Of a stretch of 64,000 nt of DNA, positions 53,408 to 61,344 are shown piece by piece. The stretch is taken from positions 186,001-250,000 of the forward strand of contig NZ_UGYM01000002.1 of assembly GCF_900456975.1 (NCBI RefSeq). Direction: 5' to 3'. Origin of the DNA: Shewanella baltica. GTDB taxonomy: Bacteria; Pseudomonadota; Gammaproteobacteria; Enterobacterales; Shewanellaceae. The notes below the pieces were generated by a model. It worked only from the letters and a program-made list of their open reading frames with translations, searched no databases and was not told where the DNA came from. Every line of letters starts with the position of its first letter. The first letter of the stretch is position 1. The translations under genes and the position numbers were made by a program.

Positions 53408-54299
53408 TTTAGCTAAATTGGCCGCAGTGGCCTTATCTATCACTTATACCGGTTTGGCCCACGCCGAACTGAACGTGTTTGCCTGTGAACCTGAATATGC
53501 GGCATTAGCGAAGGAGCTGGCTCCTACGGCGAGCATCTATTCGGCAACAACGGCATTGCAGGACCCGCATCAAGTGCAGGCGCGTCCGAGTTTGATCGCC
53601 AAAATGCGTCAGGCGGATCTTGTGGTCTGCGCTGGTGCCGATCTTGAAGTGGGTTGGTTGCCTATGCTGCAAATGAAGTCGGCAAACGCGAATGTGCGCT
53701 CGACCGATCAAGGCTTATTTTTCGCGGCCGATCAAATCGAGACCTTAGATAAGCTGGCCAGTGTCGATCGCAGCATGGGTGATGTGCATGCCCAAGGTAA
53801 TCCGCATATCCATTTCGACCCGACGCGACTGTTAAAAGTTGCCACAGCACTGAGTGCTAAGCTGACTCAATTAGATCCTGCTGGCGCAGCCGATTATCAA
53901 AAGTCACTGGCAGATTTTACCACTCGCTGGCAAGCCGCAGTCCCGCGTTGGGAAGAGCAAGCTAAGGGATTACAAGGTAAAAAAGTGATCGCTTACCACT
54001 CAAGCTTCAGATACTTATTCAACTGGATTGGTATCGAGCAAGTGGCAGATTTAGAGCCTAAACCGGGTTTAGCTCCAACGAGCGGCCACTTAGCGAGTCT
54101 GCTGACGCGCGCTGAACAGGGAGATATTCTGGCGGTGGTCGTGGCCTCTTATCAGGACGAGCGCGGTGCAAAATGGCTGGGTGAAAAAGCGAACTTGCCC
54201 GTGGTGATGTTGCCTATGTCTGTGGGTGGCAACGATAAGAGCCAAGATTTATTTAGCCTTTATGACAGCGTGATTTCCCTCTTAAATGGAGTGAAATAA
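53391..54299 (+). CDS. ZnuA-like metal-binding lipoprotein-free substrate-binding protein
   Basis: 302 aa from a GTG at 53391, overlapping the barrel gene by 17 bases with GGGGG just ahead; a longer frame from 53337 would have no signal peptide at its start. Signal peptide LAKLAAVALSITYTGLAHA. Cluster A-I ligands are visible: His in LQDPHQVQARPSL, His in GNPHIHFDP, His in VIAYHSSFRY and Asp/Glu near the C-terminus. Unlike typical ZnuA it has no His-rich loop. It passes metal to the permease; zinc is the best guess. Confidence 0.87.
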   Translation: MRINSNLAKLAAVALSITYTGLAHAELNVFACEPEYAALAKELAPTASIYSATTALQDPHQVQARPSLIAKMRQADLVVCAGADLEVGWLPMLQMKSANANVRSTDQGLFFAADQIETLDKLASVDRSMGDVHAQGNPHIHFDPTRLLKVATALSAKLTQLDPAGAADYQKSLADFTTRWQAAVPRWEEQAKGLQGKKVIAYHSSFRYLFNWIGIEQVADLEPKPGLAPTSGHLASLLTRAEQGDILAVVVASYQDERGAKWLGEKANLPVVMLPMSVGGNDKSQDLFSLYDSVISLLNGVK

Positions 54300-54303
54300 A
54301 CCT

Positions 54304-55104
54304 ATGTTTGATCTTGAACTGATGTCGATTCTGTTGCCTGCATTGGCAGCGGGGATCTTAGTGTTGTCGACGCATATTGTACTTGGAAGACAAGTACTTA
54401 AGCGTGGCATCATCTTTATCGATTTAGCGATAGCGCAAGTTGCCGCCTTAGGCGCGATTGTCGCTCACATGGACCACAGGTTAGAAGACATGCCGTTTGC
54501 TAATGTGTGGATGCCAGCGCTGTTTGCCCTCGCGGGCGCAGGGTTTATCGCTTGGTTATCTAAGCGGATGGCGGGTGAGTTGGAGGCAATGATCGGCTGC
54601 TTTTATGTGTTGTCTGCGGTAGCGGCTATGTTGCTGCTGGCGAACGACCCACACGGCGCCGAGCTGTTAAAGCAATTGATGTCAGGTCAGATCCTGTGGG
54701 TGAGTTGGTCACAACTGATTTTGCCGGCAGTGGTGTATTCACTGGTGTTATTGGCGATATTCCTGCGTCCCCAGATGTTGGATGGTGCAGGGTTCTATCT
54801 GCTATTTGCGCTGGTCATTACCTTGTCGGTTGAATTAGTGGGCGTTTATCTGGTGTTCAGTACCTTGATATTGCCCGCTTTAGCACTGAACAAGTACCGC
54901 GGTAAAGGTCGGTTATTTTACGCTTACCTCGTCGGTTTGTTGGGCTATGTTCTAGGATTAGTCCTGTCGGCGACGTTAGATCTGCCCAGCGGTGCGGCGA
55001 TTGTCGCGACTTTGGCCGCGAGCGCCTTAGTCATCCGTTTTGTGTTAGCTAAAGTTGCGCCTCAGGCAACGGGATCTGAAATCCTGCCAAAGCACCACGC
55101 TTAG
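54304..55104 (+). CDS. ZnuB/MntB-like ABC permease
   Basis: 266 aa with eight to nine membrane segments, of the ABC-3 metal permease family: LVLSTHIVLGRQVLKRGIIFIDLAIAQVAALGAIVAHM at the start, MIGCFYVLSAVAAMLLLAND, and LVGVYLVFSTLILPALALNKYRG near the C-terminus. Five bases separate it from the binding-protein gene. The expected ATP-binding protein is not encoded before or after it; an intrinsic terminator follows. It needs an ATPase supplied from elsewhere. Confidence 0.9.
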   Translation: MFDLELMSILLPALAAGILVLSTHIVLGRQVLKRGIIFIDLAIAQVAALGAIVAHMDHRLEDMPFANVWMPALFALAGAGFIAWLSKRMAGELEAMIGCFYVLSAVAAMLLLANDPHGAELLKQLMSGQILWVSWSQLILPAVVYSLVLLAIFLRPQMLDGAGFYLLFALVITLSVELVGVYLVFSTLILPALALNKYRGKGRLFYAYLVGLLGYVLGLVLSATLDLPSGAAIVATLAASALVIRFVLAKVAPQATGSEILPKHHA

Positions 55105-55118
55105 ATAAATATTGATAT

Positions 55119-55167
55119 AAAAGCCCATAGATACACTGGATTTTCAGTATATCGATGGGCTTTTTTG
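55119..55167 (+). terminator. Intrinsic terminator of the metal-uptake cluster
   Basis: AAAAGCCCAT near 55119-55128 pairs with ATGGGCTTTT near 55155-55164, extended by an imperfect stem (TACACTG with CAGTATA), and followed by TTTTTT. Confidence 0.9.
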
Positions 55168-55265
55168 CTTGCTTGTTAGCAAGTCAGCTTACAGATGTAA
55201 ACAATATATTGAGTCCCAAAGCCATGGTGGATATACTGTCGCCACTTTTATAGTCGGAGTAAATC

Positions 55266-56009
55266 GTGCTTTTAATCGTCAGATCAATGCTGTTGGCGGT
55301 GTCATTGTTGCTTGCCTTTATTTTTGGTGGCTTAGTGTGTTTATTAAGACCTCGGCACCGCGACAATGTACATATGTTCGCCAAGATCTTCTCATCGGTC
55401 GCTCCGATCCTTGGGATCAAAGTGATTGTACGTCGACATAAAGATGTGCAGGATGGCCCCTATATTTTCCTCGCAAATCATCAGAATAACTTCGATCTTT
55501 TCACTCACACGACAGCGGTACCTAAAGGCACTGTGAGTTTGGGCAAGAAGAGTTTGGCGTGGATGCCATTATTCGGTCAAATCTATTGGTTGTCAGGGAA
55601 TATTCTGATCGACCGCAAAAACCGTCATAGTGCCTTTGATACTATGGCGAAAACCGTGGAAAAAATTAAACAGAAGAATTTGTCTGTGTGGATTTTCCCT
55701 GAAGGCACACGTTCACGTGGTCGCGGTTTGTTACCTTTTAAAGCGGGCGCTTTCCATACTGCGATTGCGGCGGGAGTGCCTGTTGTGCCGGTATTGGCCT
55801 CGTGCCAAAGCCACATTAAGCTCAATCGCTGGAATAACGGTGTAGTCATTATCGATATGATGGCACCTGTGCCGACAGCTGGTTTAGATAAAGCCGATGT
55901 GAAAAACTTTTCTGCGCAAATCCATGCCAGCATGTCGGCGAGATTTGCTGAGATAAATCAAGAGGCGGCAGCACTTATGGGTAAAACTCTCGCGAGTGAT
56001 GACGTATAA
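55266..56009 (+). CDS. plsC: 1-acylglycerol-3-phosphate acyltransferase (PlsC)
   Basis: 247 aa, GTG start with GGAG upstream. A membrane segment lies near residues 6-26. The acyltransferase motifs are NHQNNFD (HX4D, His72 and Asp77), the FPEGTRSRG block near 146, and VPVVPVLASCQSH. It transfers an acyl chain to lysophosphatidate in phospholipid synthesis. A 265-bp repeat element begins one base after the stop. Confidence 0.92.
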   Translation: MLLIVRSMLLAVSLLLAFIFGGLVCLLRPRHRDNVHMFAKIFSSVAPILGIKVIVRRHKDVQDGPYIFLANHQNNFDLFTHTTAVPKGTVSLGKKSLAWMPLFGQIYWLSGNILIDRKNRHSAFDTMAKTVEKIKQKNLSVWIFPEGTRSRGRGLLPFKAGAFHTAIAAGVPVVPVLASCQSHIKLNRWNNGVVIIDMMAPVPTAGLDKADVKNFSAQIHASMSARFAEINQEAAALMGKTLASDDV

Positions 56010-56274
56010 TATACCCAAGCTACCTGAAGATACGAGTTTCAGAGCGCCTAGGGTGCTTCAATTCAAGGCGCATCAATGAAAGAATGTCGGTCACCTTTTG
56101 AATTGATGCAACACGGAAATGGAGTGCCCTAGGCGCTCCGTCCCGGCGGGTTTTAACGCACTTTATGCTGAGTTGGTTATTTTTAACTTAGCCCGCTAGG
56201 TCTGCAAATAACCGCCTTGCCTAAAGTGCGTTAAATTCCCGCTGAATCCTGCATCTTCAGGTTGTTTGGGTATA
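56010..56274. repeat. 265-bp palindromic repeat element with terminal inverted repeats
   Basis: The ends match as inverted repeats: TATACCCAA-G-C-T-ACCTGAAGAT (from 56010) against the complement of ATCTTCAGGTTGTTTGGGTATA (to 56274). Inside are two more inverted pairs: GAGCGCCTAGGGTGC (near 56041) with GTGCCCTAGGCGCTC (near 56118), and a CGGCGGG..TTAACGCACTTTA (near 56143) with TAAAGTGCGTTAA..CCCGC (near 56223). No gene is inside. It fills the space between plsC and rraB and resembles the TATACCC-ended repeats of Shewanella and Vibrio, probably a MITE-like element. Confidence 0.87.
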
Positions 56275-56315
56275 ATGCCAATTTGAGCCAGATTTACCTT
56301 AACGGAGACAAATCC

Positions 56316-56726
56316 ATGTCTATTGAAAGTCAGTTAAAAGCCCAACTTGCAGAGAATCGTGACATAGTGCAAGCCCTGCTTGACGATGGCTCAGAGCCTG
56401 ATGCGGAATATATTATTGAGCATCACTTTTCATCGACCAATTTCGATCGTCTCGAAAAAGCCGCAGTAGATGCCTTTAAATTAGGTTTTGAGGTAAACGA
56501 CGCTGAAGAAATGGAACTGGAAGATGGTTCAATTATTTTCTGTTTCGATGCTGTCGCGCACCACAAACTAGAAGTTGAATTACTGGATAAAGCCGCAGAA
56601 CAACTGCTGCAATTAGCGGTAAAACAGAAAGTGGAATATGACGGTTGGGGCACCTATTTCGTCGGTGATGAAATGGATGACGAAGAAGATGAAGACGACG
56701 AAGAAGATGATGGTTTCCCTCATTAA
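56316..56726 (+). CDS. rraB: RraB, ribonuclease E inhibitor
   Basis: 136 aa from the ATG at 56316 with GGAG at 56304-56307; the frame is open upstream into the repeat element. The RraB pattern [58 protein letters not shown] and [11 protein letters not shown] is clear, with an acidic C-terminus (Asp/Glu-rich) that is usual in the family. It binds RNase E and modulates mRNA decay. The repeat element may supply its promoter or leader. Confidence 0.95.
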   Translation: MSIESQLKAQLAENRDIVQALLDDGSEPDAEYIIEHHFSSTNFDRLEKAAVDAFKLGFEVNDAEEMELEDGSIIFCFDAVAHHKLEVELLDKAAEQLLQLAVKQKVEYDGWGTYFVGDEMDDEEDEDDEEDDGFPH

Positions 56727-56762
56727 TTCGTACGTGAATATCTAATCTGTACCGTTTTAAAT

Positions 56763-56791
56763 AAAAATGCCCATCTATGATGGGCATTTTT
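56763..56791. terminator. Bidirectional intrinsic terminator
   Basis: AAAAATGCCCATC (56763-56775) pairs perfectly with GATGGGCATTTTT (56779-56791) around TAT. It serves rraB on the plus strand and the PAS-GGDEF gene on the minus strand. Confidence 0.93.
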
Positions 56792-56805
56792 ATTGGTTTG
56801 ATATG

Positions 56806-57792
56806 TTAGTCTTGGGTCGTTTTGTTCACACTGGTACTGGTATGCAAAACGCTGCAATTACGGCCTTTTTGCTTGGCTTCGTACAGCGCTTTATCGGAGC
56901 AAGAAATCCAGCTTGAGCTGCTGGTGATGTGGGAACCAATTTCGCACACACCTAAACTCACAGTCACTGATATCTTCAGGCTTTCATACAGAATGACGGA
57001 TGCGGCGATTTTTTCCCTGAGTCGCTCGGTGAAATACATGGCATCGGCGCCGCTGGTTTTGGGTAATACGACTGCAAATTCTTCGCCGCCATAACGTCCG
57101 GCGCAATCGGTCTCACGCAGGGATTGGCTGAGTAAGTGGGCGATATGCTGGATCACTTTATCACCCGCAACATGACCATAGCTGTCGTTGATATGTTTAA
57201 AGTTATCGATATCTATCATCACTAAACTTGCCATGCCTGAGTAGCGGGCATATATATCGTACTCATGGTCTAAACATTCTTGCCAATGGCGACGGTTATG
57301 CAGCTGAGTCAGGCCATCGGTTTGGCTTAGGCGCTCGAGTTGCTCGTTGGCTGCTTTAAGTTGTAACTTGTTGATGGCGATATCAGTCACGTCATAAATA
57401 ATCACGCTGATATGGGTCACTTGTCCCGTGAGCGATGCCAGTGGCAACAAGGTCACGTTTTGGTACATGTAGTCAGCACGGCCCGTGATCGGGCGGTAGT
57501 TTTTAAATTGGAAAACGTACGGCCGTTGTTCCCAGCTAATAAATGCACGGTTTTTAAGCATAAAAACCGATTCCATTTTCTGCTTTAACCAAGTGGCGGG
57601 CAGATCGGGGAAGCGGGTAAACAGGTTTTGACCTTTGATCGAATTAGGGGAAACACCGCTGTGATTCTCCATAAAACCGTTCCACAGCTGGATATTGTAA
57701 TGGCGATCTAATACCACTAACCCCACCTCTATGGTTTGCACCATATCGATGAGCCAGTGTAGTTCGTTCATTGCGCTTTGGTCATTTGACAT
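56806..57792 (-). CDS. PAS-GGDEF diguanylate cyclase
   Basis: 328 aa. A PAS domain (about 14-130, IQLWNGFMENHSGVSPNSIKGQNLF) precedes the GGDEF domain, with DGLTQLHNRRHW and intact GGEEF at residues 235-239 and DIDNFKHINDSYGH. It should make c-di-GMP when its PAS sensor allows. No membrane segment is seen. It lies 18 bases downstream of the REC-CheC gene on the same strand, so the two are likely cotranscribed and functionally linked. Confidence 0.94.
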   Translation of the reverse strand: MSNDQSAMNELHWLIDMVQTIEVGLVVLDRHYNIQLWNGFMENHSGVSPNSIKGQNLFTRFPDLPATWLKQKMESVFMLKNRAFISWEQRPYVFQFKNYRPITGRADYMYQNVTLLPLASLTGQVTHISVIIYDVTDIAINKLQLKAANEQLERLSQTDGLTQLHNRRHWQECLDHEYDIYARYSGMASLVMIDIDNFKHINDSYGHVAGDKVIQHIAHLLSQSLRETDCAGRYGGEEFAVVLPKTSGADAMYFTERLREKIAASVILYESLKISVTVSLGVCEIGSHITSSSSWISCSDKALYEAKQKGRNCSVLHTSTSVNKTTQD

Positions 57793-57810
57793 AGGATAAA
57801 ATCCAACTGG

Positions 57811-58806
57811 TTAATCGAGTAAATAGCCGAGTTTATAGCTAAGCGTGGGGATAGAATCCTCGGTGAAGAGCAGTAACAAATCGCATTGAATATTATGATC
57901 TTCAATCCGATAGTTGATCTCCATAGCCAAAGTTCGCTGCCATTTTTCTGAATTATCATGGATCAGATCGTTAACCGTGCAGTGCCGTCCTAGCACGACA
58001 GGGTGAGCCTGACTAAATTTCATGTCGAGCTGTTCAGAAATGCCGTTAAGGAAGGCGCCGATCAGCACGTTTCCGGTATCGATCAGCACTTCTATCTCAG
58101 TATTTTTATCTTCAGGATTGGCTAATCCCATCAGCTTGGCCATGTCTTTAAAGCTGGAATCATGGAACAAAAGCAGGGCTTCACCCGCAATCCCCGCCCC
58201 AATAAAACCTTGGCAAAGAGCCGATACGGTCGAGCTTTCTTCCGTGGCCTTGAGTGCCATGGTCAACTCACTCACCTCAAGCACGTTCACATTGGGGATG
58301 GGCAGTAACACGAATACATCGAGTAACTTAGCTAACAGATCGGCGGCGCGGCCCATGGCGACGTTGGCAATTTCTTGGCAAGCGTCACGCATGTCGACTT
58401 TGATCATCGGGACTTCGTCGGCGATATCTTTCTGCGTCAGGGTTAAGATGCCGTAATCTTGCAAAATGTTGCTGATGGCATCGGCGCTAACGGGTTTTTG
58501 AATAAAATCTAATGCGCCTAAGGCTTTGACTCGCTCGTGAGCTTTGATTTGAATGTCGCCAGAGACCACAATGATCAGCGCAGGGAGATCCTGCTGCTGC
58601 ACAGTTTGCAGTACTTCATAACCGTCCATCACTGGCATGTTGAGATCGAGAAACACCACTTCGCCTTTTCCGGCTCGGATAGCATCAAGGCCTTCGGCAC
58701 CATTGGTCGCATAAGTAATTTCCACATCCCACTCTTTTGGGAGCGTGCGGGCCATTTGCTTACGTGCCATGGCGGAATCGTCACAGATGAGTACAGATAT
58801 TGACAT
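57811..58806 (-). CDS. REC-CheC response regulator
   Basis: 331 aa. The receiver (about 1-120) has Asp54 in VVFLDLNMPVMDG and QKPVSADAI. The rest is CheC/CheX-like with two phosphatase-type motifs: EIANVAMGRAADLLAKLLDVFVLLPIPNV, and a second ending EVLIDTGNVLIGAFLNGISEQL. In CheC-type enzymes, Glu and Asn in such motifs catalyse CheY-P dephosphorylation. Together with the following PAS-GGDEF cyclase it probably forms a phosphorylation-controlled switch, since the two genes are adjacent in one operon. Confidence 0.9.
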   Translation of the reverse strand: MSISVLICDDSAMARKQMARTLPKEWDVEITYATNGAEGLDAIRAGKGEVVFLDLNMPVMDGYEVLQTVQQQDLPALIIVVSGDIQIKAHERVKALGALDFIQKPVSADAISNILQDYGILTLTQKDIADEVPMIKVDMRDACQEIANVAMGRAADLLAKLLDVFVLLPIPNVNVLEVSELTMALKATEESSTVSALCQGFIGAGIAGEALLLFHDSSFKDMAKLMGLANPEDKNTEIEVLIDTGNVLIGAFLNGISEQLDMKFSQAHPVVLGRHCTVNDLIHDNSEKWQRTLAMEINYRIEDHNIQCDLLLLFTEDSIPTLSYKLGYLLD

Positions 58807-59248
58807 GCTGACTAGTGATCCTTATTTGCCCATTAATTGAAGATAACACTTATTTTTCAGGTCCGACTGACGAATTGCGTTCTTCGGGCAAGTCTGATTT
58901 ATATCTTCTAGATGTAACTTATAGATATTATTGATTAATTTCGTTTTTTCGCTGACATTAAAATTTGACTCATTATTGAATCATATGATGCAAAATCTTA
59001 AATCGAGCTGGCTAATTTTTAGCAAATAACAAGGATGTAGCGCATAAAAAAGGACGATTGAGTCCATTTGTTTGCGACTTTATCCTTAGCGGCAAGTACA
59101 GTGCTACATAAGTGTCGATGTTGGCGGCGAGGTAACTTCGTTGCCGAGTTCGATAAGACTATCTCATCGAAAGATACATTAGGATTACCGCACGTAGTGG
59201 CGACAGCCTAACATAAGTTGCCTTCAGTCCATGTTTGAATTGGCAATA

Positions 59249-59266
59249 TTTTGACTCAAGTCAAAA
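59249..59266. promoter_or_regulatory. Perfect 18-bp palindrome upstream of the crotonase
   Basis: TTTTGACT, CA, AGTCAAAA forms a perfect palindrome about 80 bases before the crotonase start and just upstream of a possible promoter (TTTAGT at 59287-59292, TAACAT at 59311-59316). It may be a binding site for a dimeric regulator. Confidence 0.6.
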
Positions 59267-59321
59267 AACAGGCTCATGTTATATCTTTTAGTGAATTATT
59301 CCAAACGTGTTAACATTTATT

Positions 59322-59334
59322 CTGGACTGACCAG
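59322..59334. promoter_or_regulatory. FadR-like operator before the crotonase
   Basis: CTGGACTGACCAG matches the FadR core CTGGTCNGACCAG at all but one position and ends 14 bases before the ATG. A site downstream of a promoter in this place would repress. FadR dissociates when bound to acyl-CoA, which fits a fatty-acid-type enzyme. Confidence 0.65.
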
Positions 59335-59348
59335 TAACGGAATATTTC

Positions 59349-60155
59349 ATGAGTGGCCAAAGTGTACAAGTCAAAATCGATGATGGCATCGCCTATGTGT
59401 TGCTTAATCGTCCTGAAAAAATGAATGCGATTAATTATTTAATGTTTAGTGAGCTCGACCGTGCAATTAAACAGATCAAATCCAATCGTGGGGTGCGAGC
59501 GGTGATCGTCTCGGGTGCGGGGGGCAATTTTAGCTCAGGGCTCGATGTCAAAAGCGTGATGTCGGCACCCATGCAGGCGGTTAAGTTACTGTTTAAGGGC
59601 TTACCGGGGAATGCGAACTTGGCCCAGCGGGTGTCATTAGGTTGGCAAAACTTGCCCGTACCTGTGATTGCCGTACTTGAGGGCTGTTGCTATGGCGGCG
59701 GTATGCAAATCGCCTTGGGCGCAGATGTACGCATTGCCAGCCATGACTGTAAGTTATCGATTATGGAAGCGAAATGGGGACTCGTGCCCGATATGGCGGG
59801 GTTGGTCGCGTTAAGGCAAATCATGCCTAAGGATCAAGCCATGCTGCTGAGCCTGACGGCAAAAGTGCTTGAGGGCAATGAAGCGCAGGCATTAGGACTC
59901 GTGACCCAAGTGAGCGAGACGCCGATGGAAGCGGCTCAACAATTGGCGCAGCAACTGATGCAAACCTCACCAGATGCGGCAGCGGCCATCAAACTCAGCA
60001 TTAACCGCAGTTGGACGGCATCGGTGCGTAGCCTGCTTTGCCGTGAGTCGATTAGTCAGATTCGGTTATTGTTAGGCAAAAATTGCAAGATAGCGGCGAC
60101 GCGTCAGTTGAAAGATCCGCAGAAACCTTACCAAGATCGCCAGTCGGGTTGGTAA
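59349..60155 (+). CDS. Crotonase/enoyl-CoA hydratase-isomerase family protein
   Basis: 268 aa. Crotonase-fold motifs: VLLNRPEKMNAIN, FSSGLDVKS (oxyanion hole), GCCYGGGMQIALGADVRIA and MEAKWGLVPDMAGLVALRQIM. The first catalytic Glu of enoyl-CoA hydratase is Gln here (GGGMQIA), while the second Glu (MEAKWG) and a following Asp (LVPD) remain in the spacing seen in dienoyl-CoA isomerases. Acyl-CoA isomerase is therefore likelier than hydratase. The upstream FadR-like site links it to fatty-acid metabolism. ATG has a weak GGA ahead. Confidence 0.87.
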   Translation: MSGQSVQVKIDDGIAYVLLNRPEKMNAINYLMFSELDRAIKQIKSNRGVRAVIVSGAGGNFSSGLDVKSVMSAPMQAVKLLFKGLPGNANLAQRVSLGWQNLPVPVIAVLEGCCYGGGMQIALGADVRIASHDCKLSIMEAKWGLVPDMAGLVALRQIMPKDQAMLLSLTAKVLEGNEAQALGLVTQVSETPMEAAQQLAQQLMQTSPDAAAAIKLSINRSWTASVRSLLCRESISQIRLLLGKNCKIAATRQLKDPQKPYQDRQSGW

Positions 60156-60190
60156 TGCTATTTTGTCTGAATTAGCTTGGATCACCGTTT

Positions 60191-61087
60191 TTACTGCGCG
60201 CCGCTCATGCGGGCGGAAAAGCCTTTAATCGCATTTAAGCAATTCTGCCATGCGCTCTCGTTATCTAAATTGAGCGCTAAGCTGGTTTGGCGGTAGTTAG
60301 GGCTTTTTAAGGTCACGGCTAAAATCTTACGATTAGCGGCCGTTTCTAATGAGGCGGGATGACCGTCTGGCGATTGGATATCTAAAATCGGCAGCGTGAG
60401 TTTCGCCAGTTGTTCCGCGAGTGCTTGGTTGAGCTTTTCATCCTCACGATAGGGATTGATGACGATCAGCACATCGGGATCGGCAATCTTCTTTTGGCTC
60501 AATAGGCTAATCAATAATCCTGCGCTTTGGTCGGCGGTGATCAAAATGCGTTTGCCCGCATAATCTGCGCCGACCGCATCTAATTGCGACATGCTTTGGA
60601 CGAGAAAGTCTTCCTGCTCTTGCAGATGTTTGCTGTTATCTTCGGGCTTGATTTTAGGGCTAGGTTTGTTGGACGGTGAGCTTAATTGCGCGGCGCCGGG
60701 CGAGGTGACTTCGGTGGCGGCGGTGGCAAAATTGGCCGCAGGCAGTTCAGTTGGCGGGGTTAAACTTAAGCTGGCCCAACCGGCAGGATTGATATTACGG
60801 CGCACAAACGCCATCAATCCCGGCGCATCTGCTGTGCCGTTGGTGGCGGGCAGAATGATTGCCGCGCCGAGTTTCTTTTTTCCTTCCCATGGCCGTACTA
60901 ACAAATCGTAGGGCTGATTGTCTATGGTGATTTGTTTGACTTCATTCTCGGGTAAATAGCGGTTATTTAATTTTTTAGCACTGACTTCGGCTGGCGTTGG
61001 CGCAGCTGTTGCTGGGTCTGCCGCGCGGGAAGAGATGGTAGTGAAACCAAGTAGGAGGCAAAAGAGAAGTGAAATAATGCGTGCCAT
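60191..61087 (-). CDS. DUF3530 exported protein
   Basis: 298 aa from the ATG at 61087; a GTG at 61102 with poor context is possible. Signal peptide MARIISLLFCLLLGFTTISSRA. The DUF3530 pattern follows: LGAAIILPATNGTADAPGLMAFVRRNINPAGWASLSLTPP, a Ser/Pro-rich low-complexity linker (about 125-155), GKRILITADQSAGLLISLL and LPILDIQSPDGHP. The fold is alpha/beta-hydrolase-like with an unproven active site. Periplasmic location is likely. Confidence 0.85.
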   Translation of the reverse strand: MARIISLLFCLLLGFTTISSRAADPATAAPTPAEVSAKKLNNRYLPENEVKQITIDNQPYDLLVRPWEGKKKLGAAIILPATNGTADAPGLMAFVRRNINPAGWASLSLTPPTELPAANFATAATEVTSPGAAQLSSPSNKPSPKIKPEDNSKHLQEQEDFLVQSMSQLDAVGADYAGKRILITADQSAGLLISLLSQKKIADPDVLIVINPYREDEKLNQALAEQLAKLTLPILDIQSPDGHPASLETAANRKILAVTLKSPNYRQTSLALNLDNESAWQNCLNAIKGFSARMSGAQ

Positions 61088-61285
61088 AGAATTGATAACC
61101 ACCTGTGTAGTCTCATAAATTCATCAGTGCTTGAGTATAACCTGAACAATTACCAAAAAGTGAACTTTCCTCGCCAAAGGGTCATGCCTCATCATTTCGG
61201 ATAACCAAGTCAGTTGAAGTGACGCCGCTGAGCATCAAAAACCGCTTATTATAGAAAACCACTTTGAATCGAAAGCTAAAGGGCA

Positions 61286-61313
61286 TAAAAAAGCCCAGCG
61301 CTTTGGCTGGGCT
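61286..61313 (-). terminator. Intrinsic terminator of rapA
   Basis: On the minus strand AGCCCAG pairs with CTGGGCT and is followed by a run of T (A-run at 61287-61292 on plus). It lies about 30 bases beyond the rapA stop. Confidence 0.88.
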
Positions 61314-61344
61314 AATTGATGGAAACCTGTGGTTTCGCTCGGGC

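Larger units (their letters stand above)
58807..59348. promoter_or_regulatory. 542-bp divergent region with two palindromic operator candidates
   Basis: No gene is supported here. It holds the promoter of the leftward REC-CheC operon and that of the rightward crotonase. An 18-bp palindrome lies at 59249-59266 and a FadR-like site at 59322-59334. The stretch before 59000 is strongly AT-rich. Confidence 0.6.
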
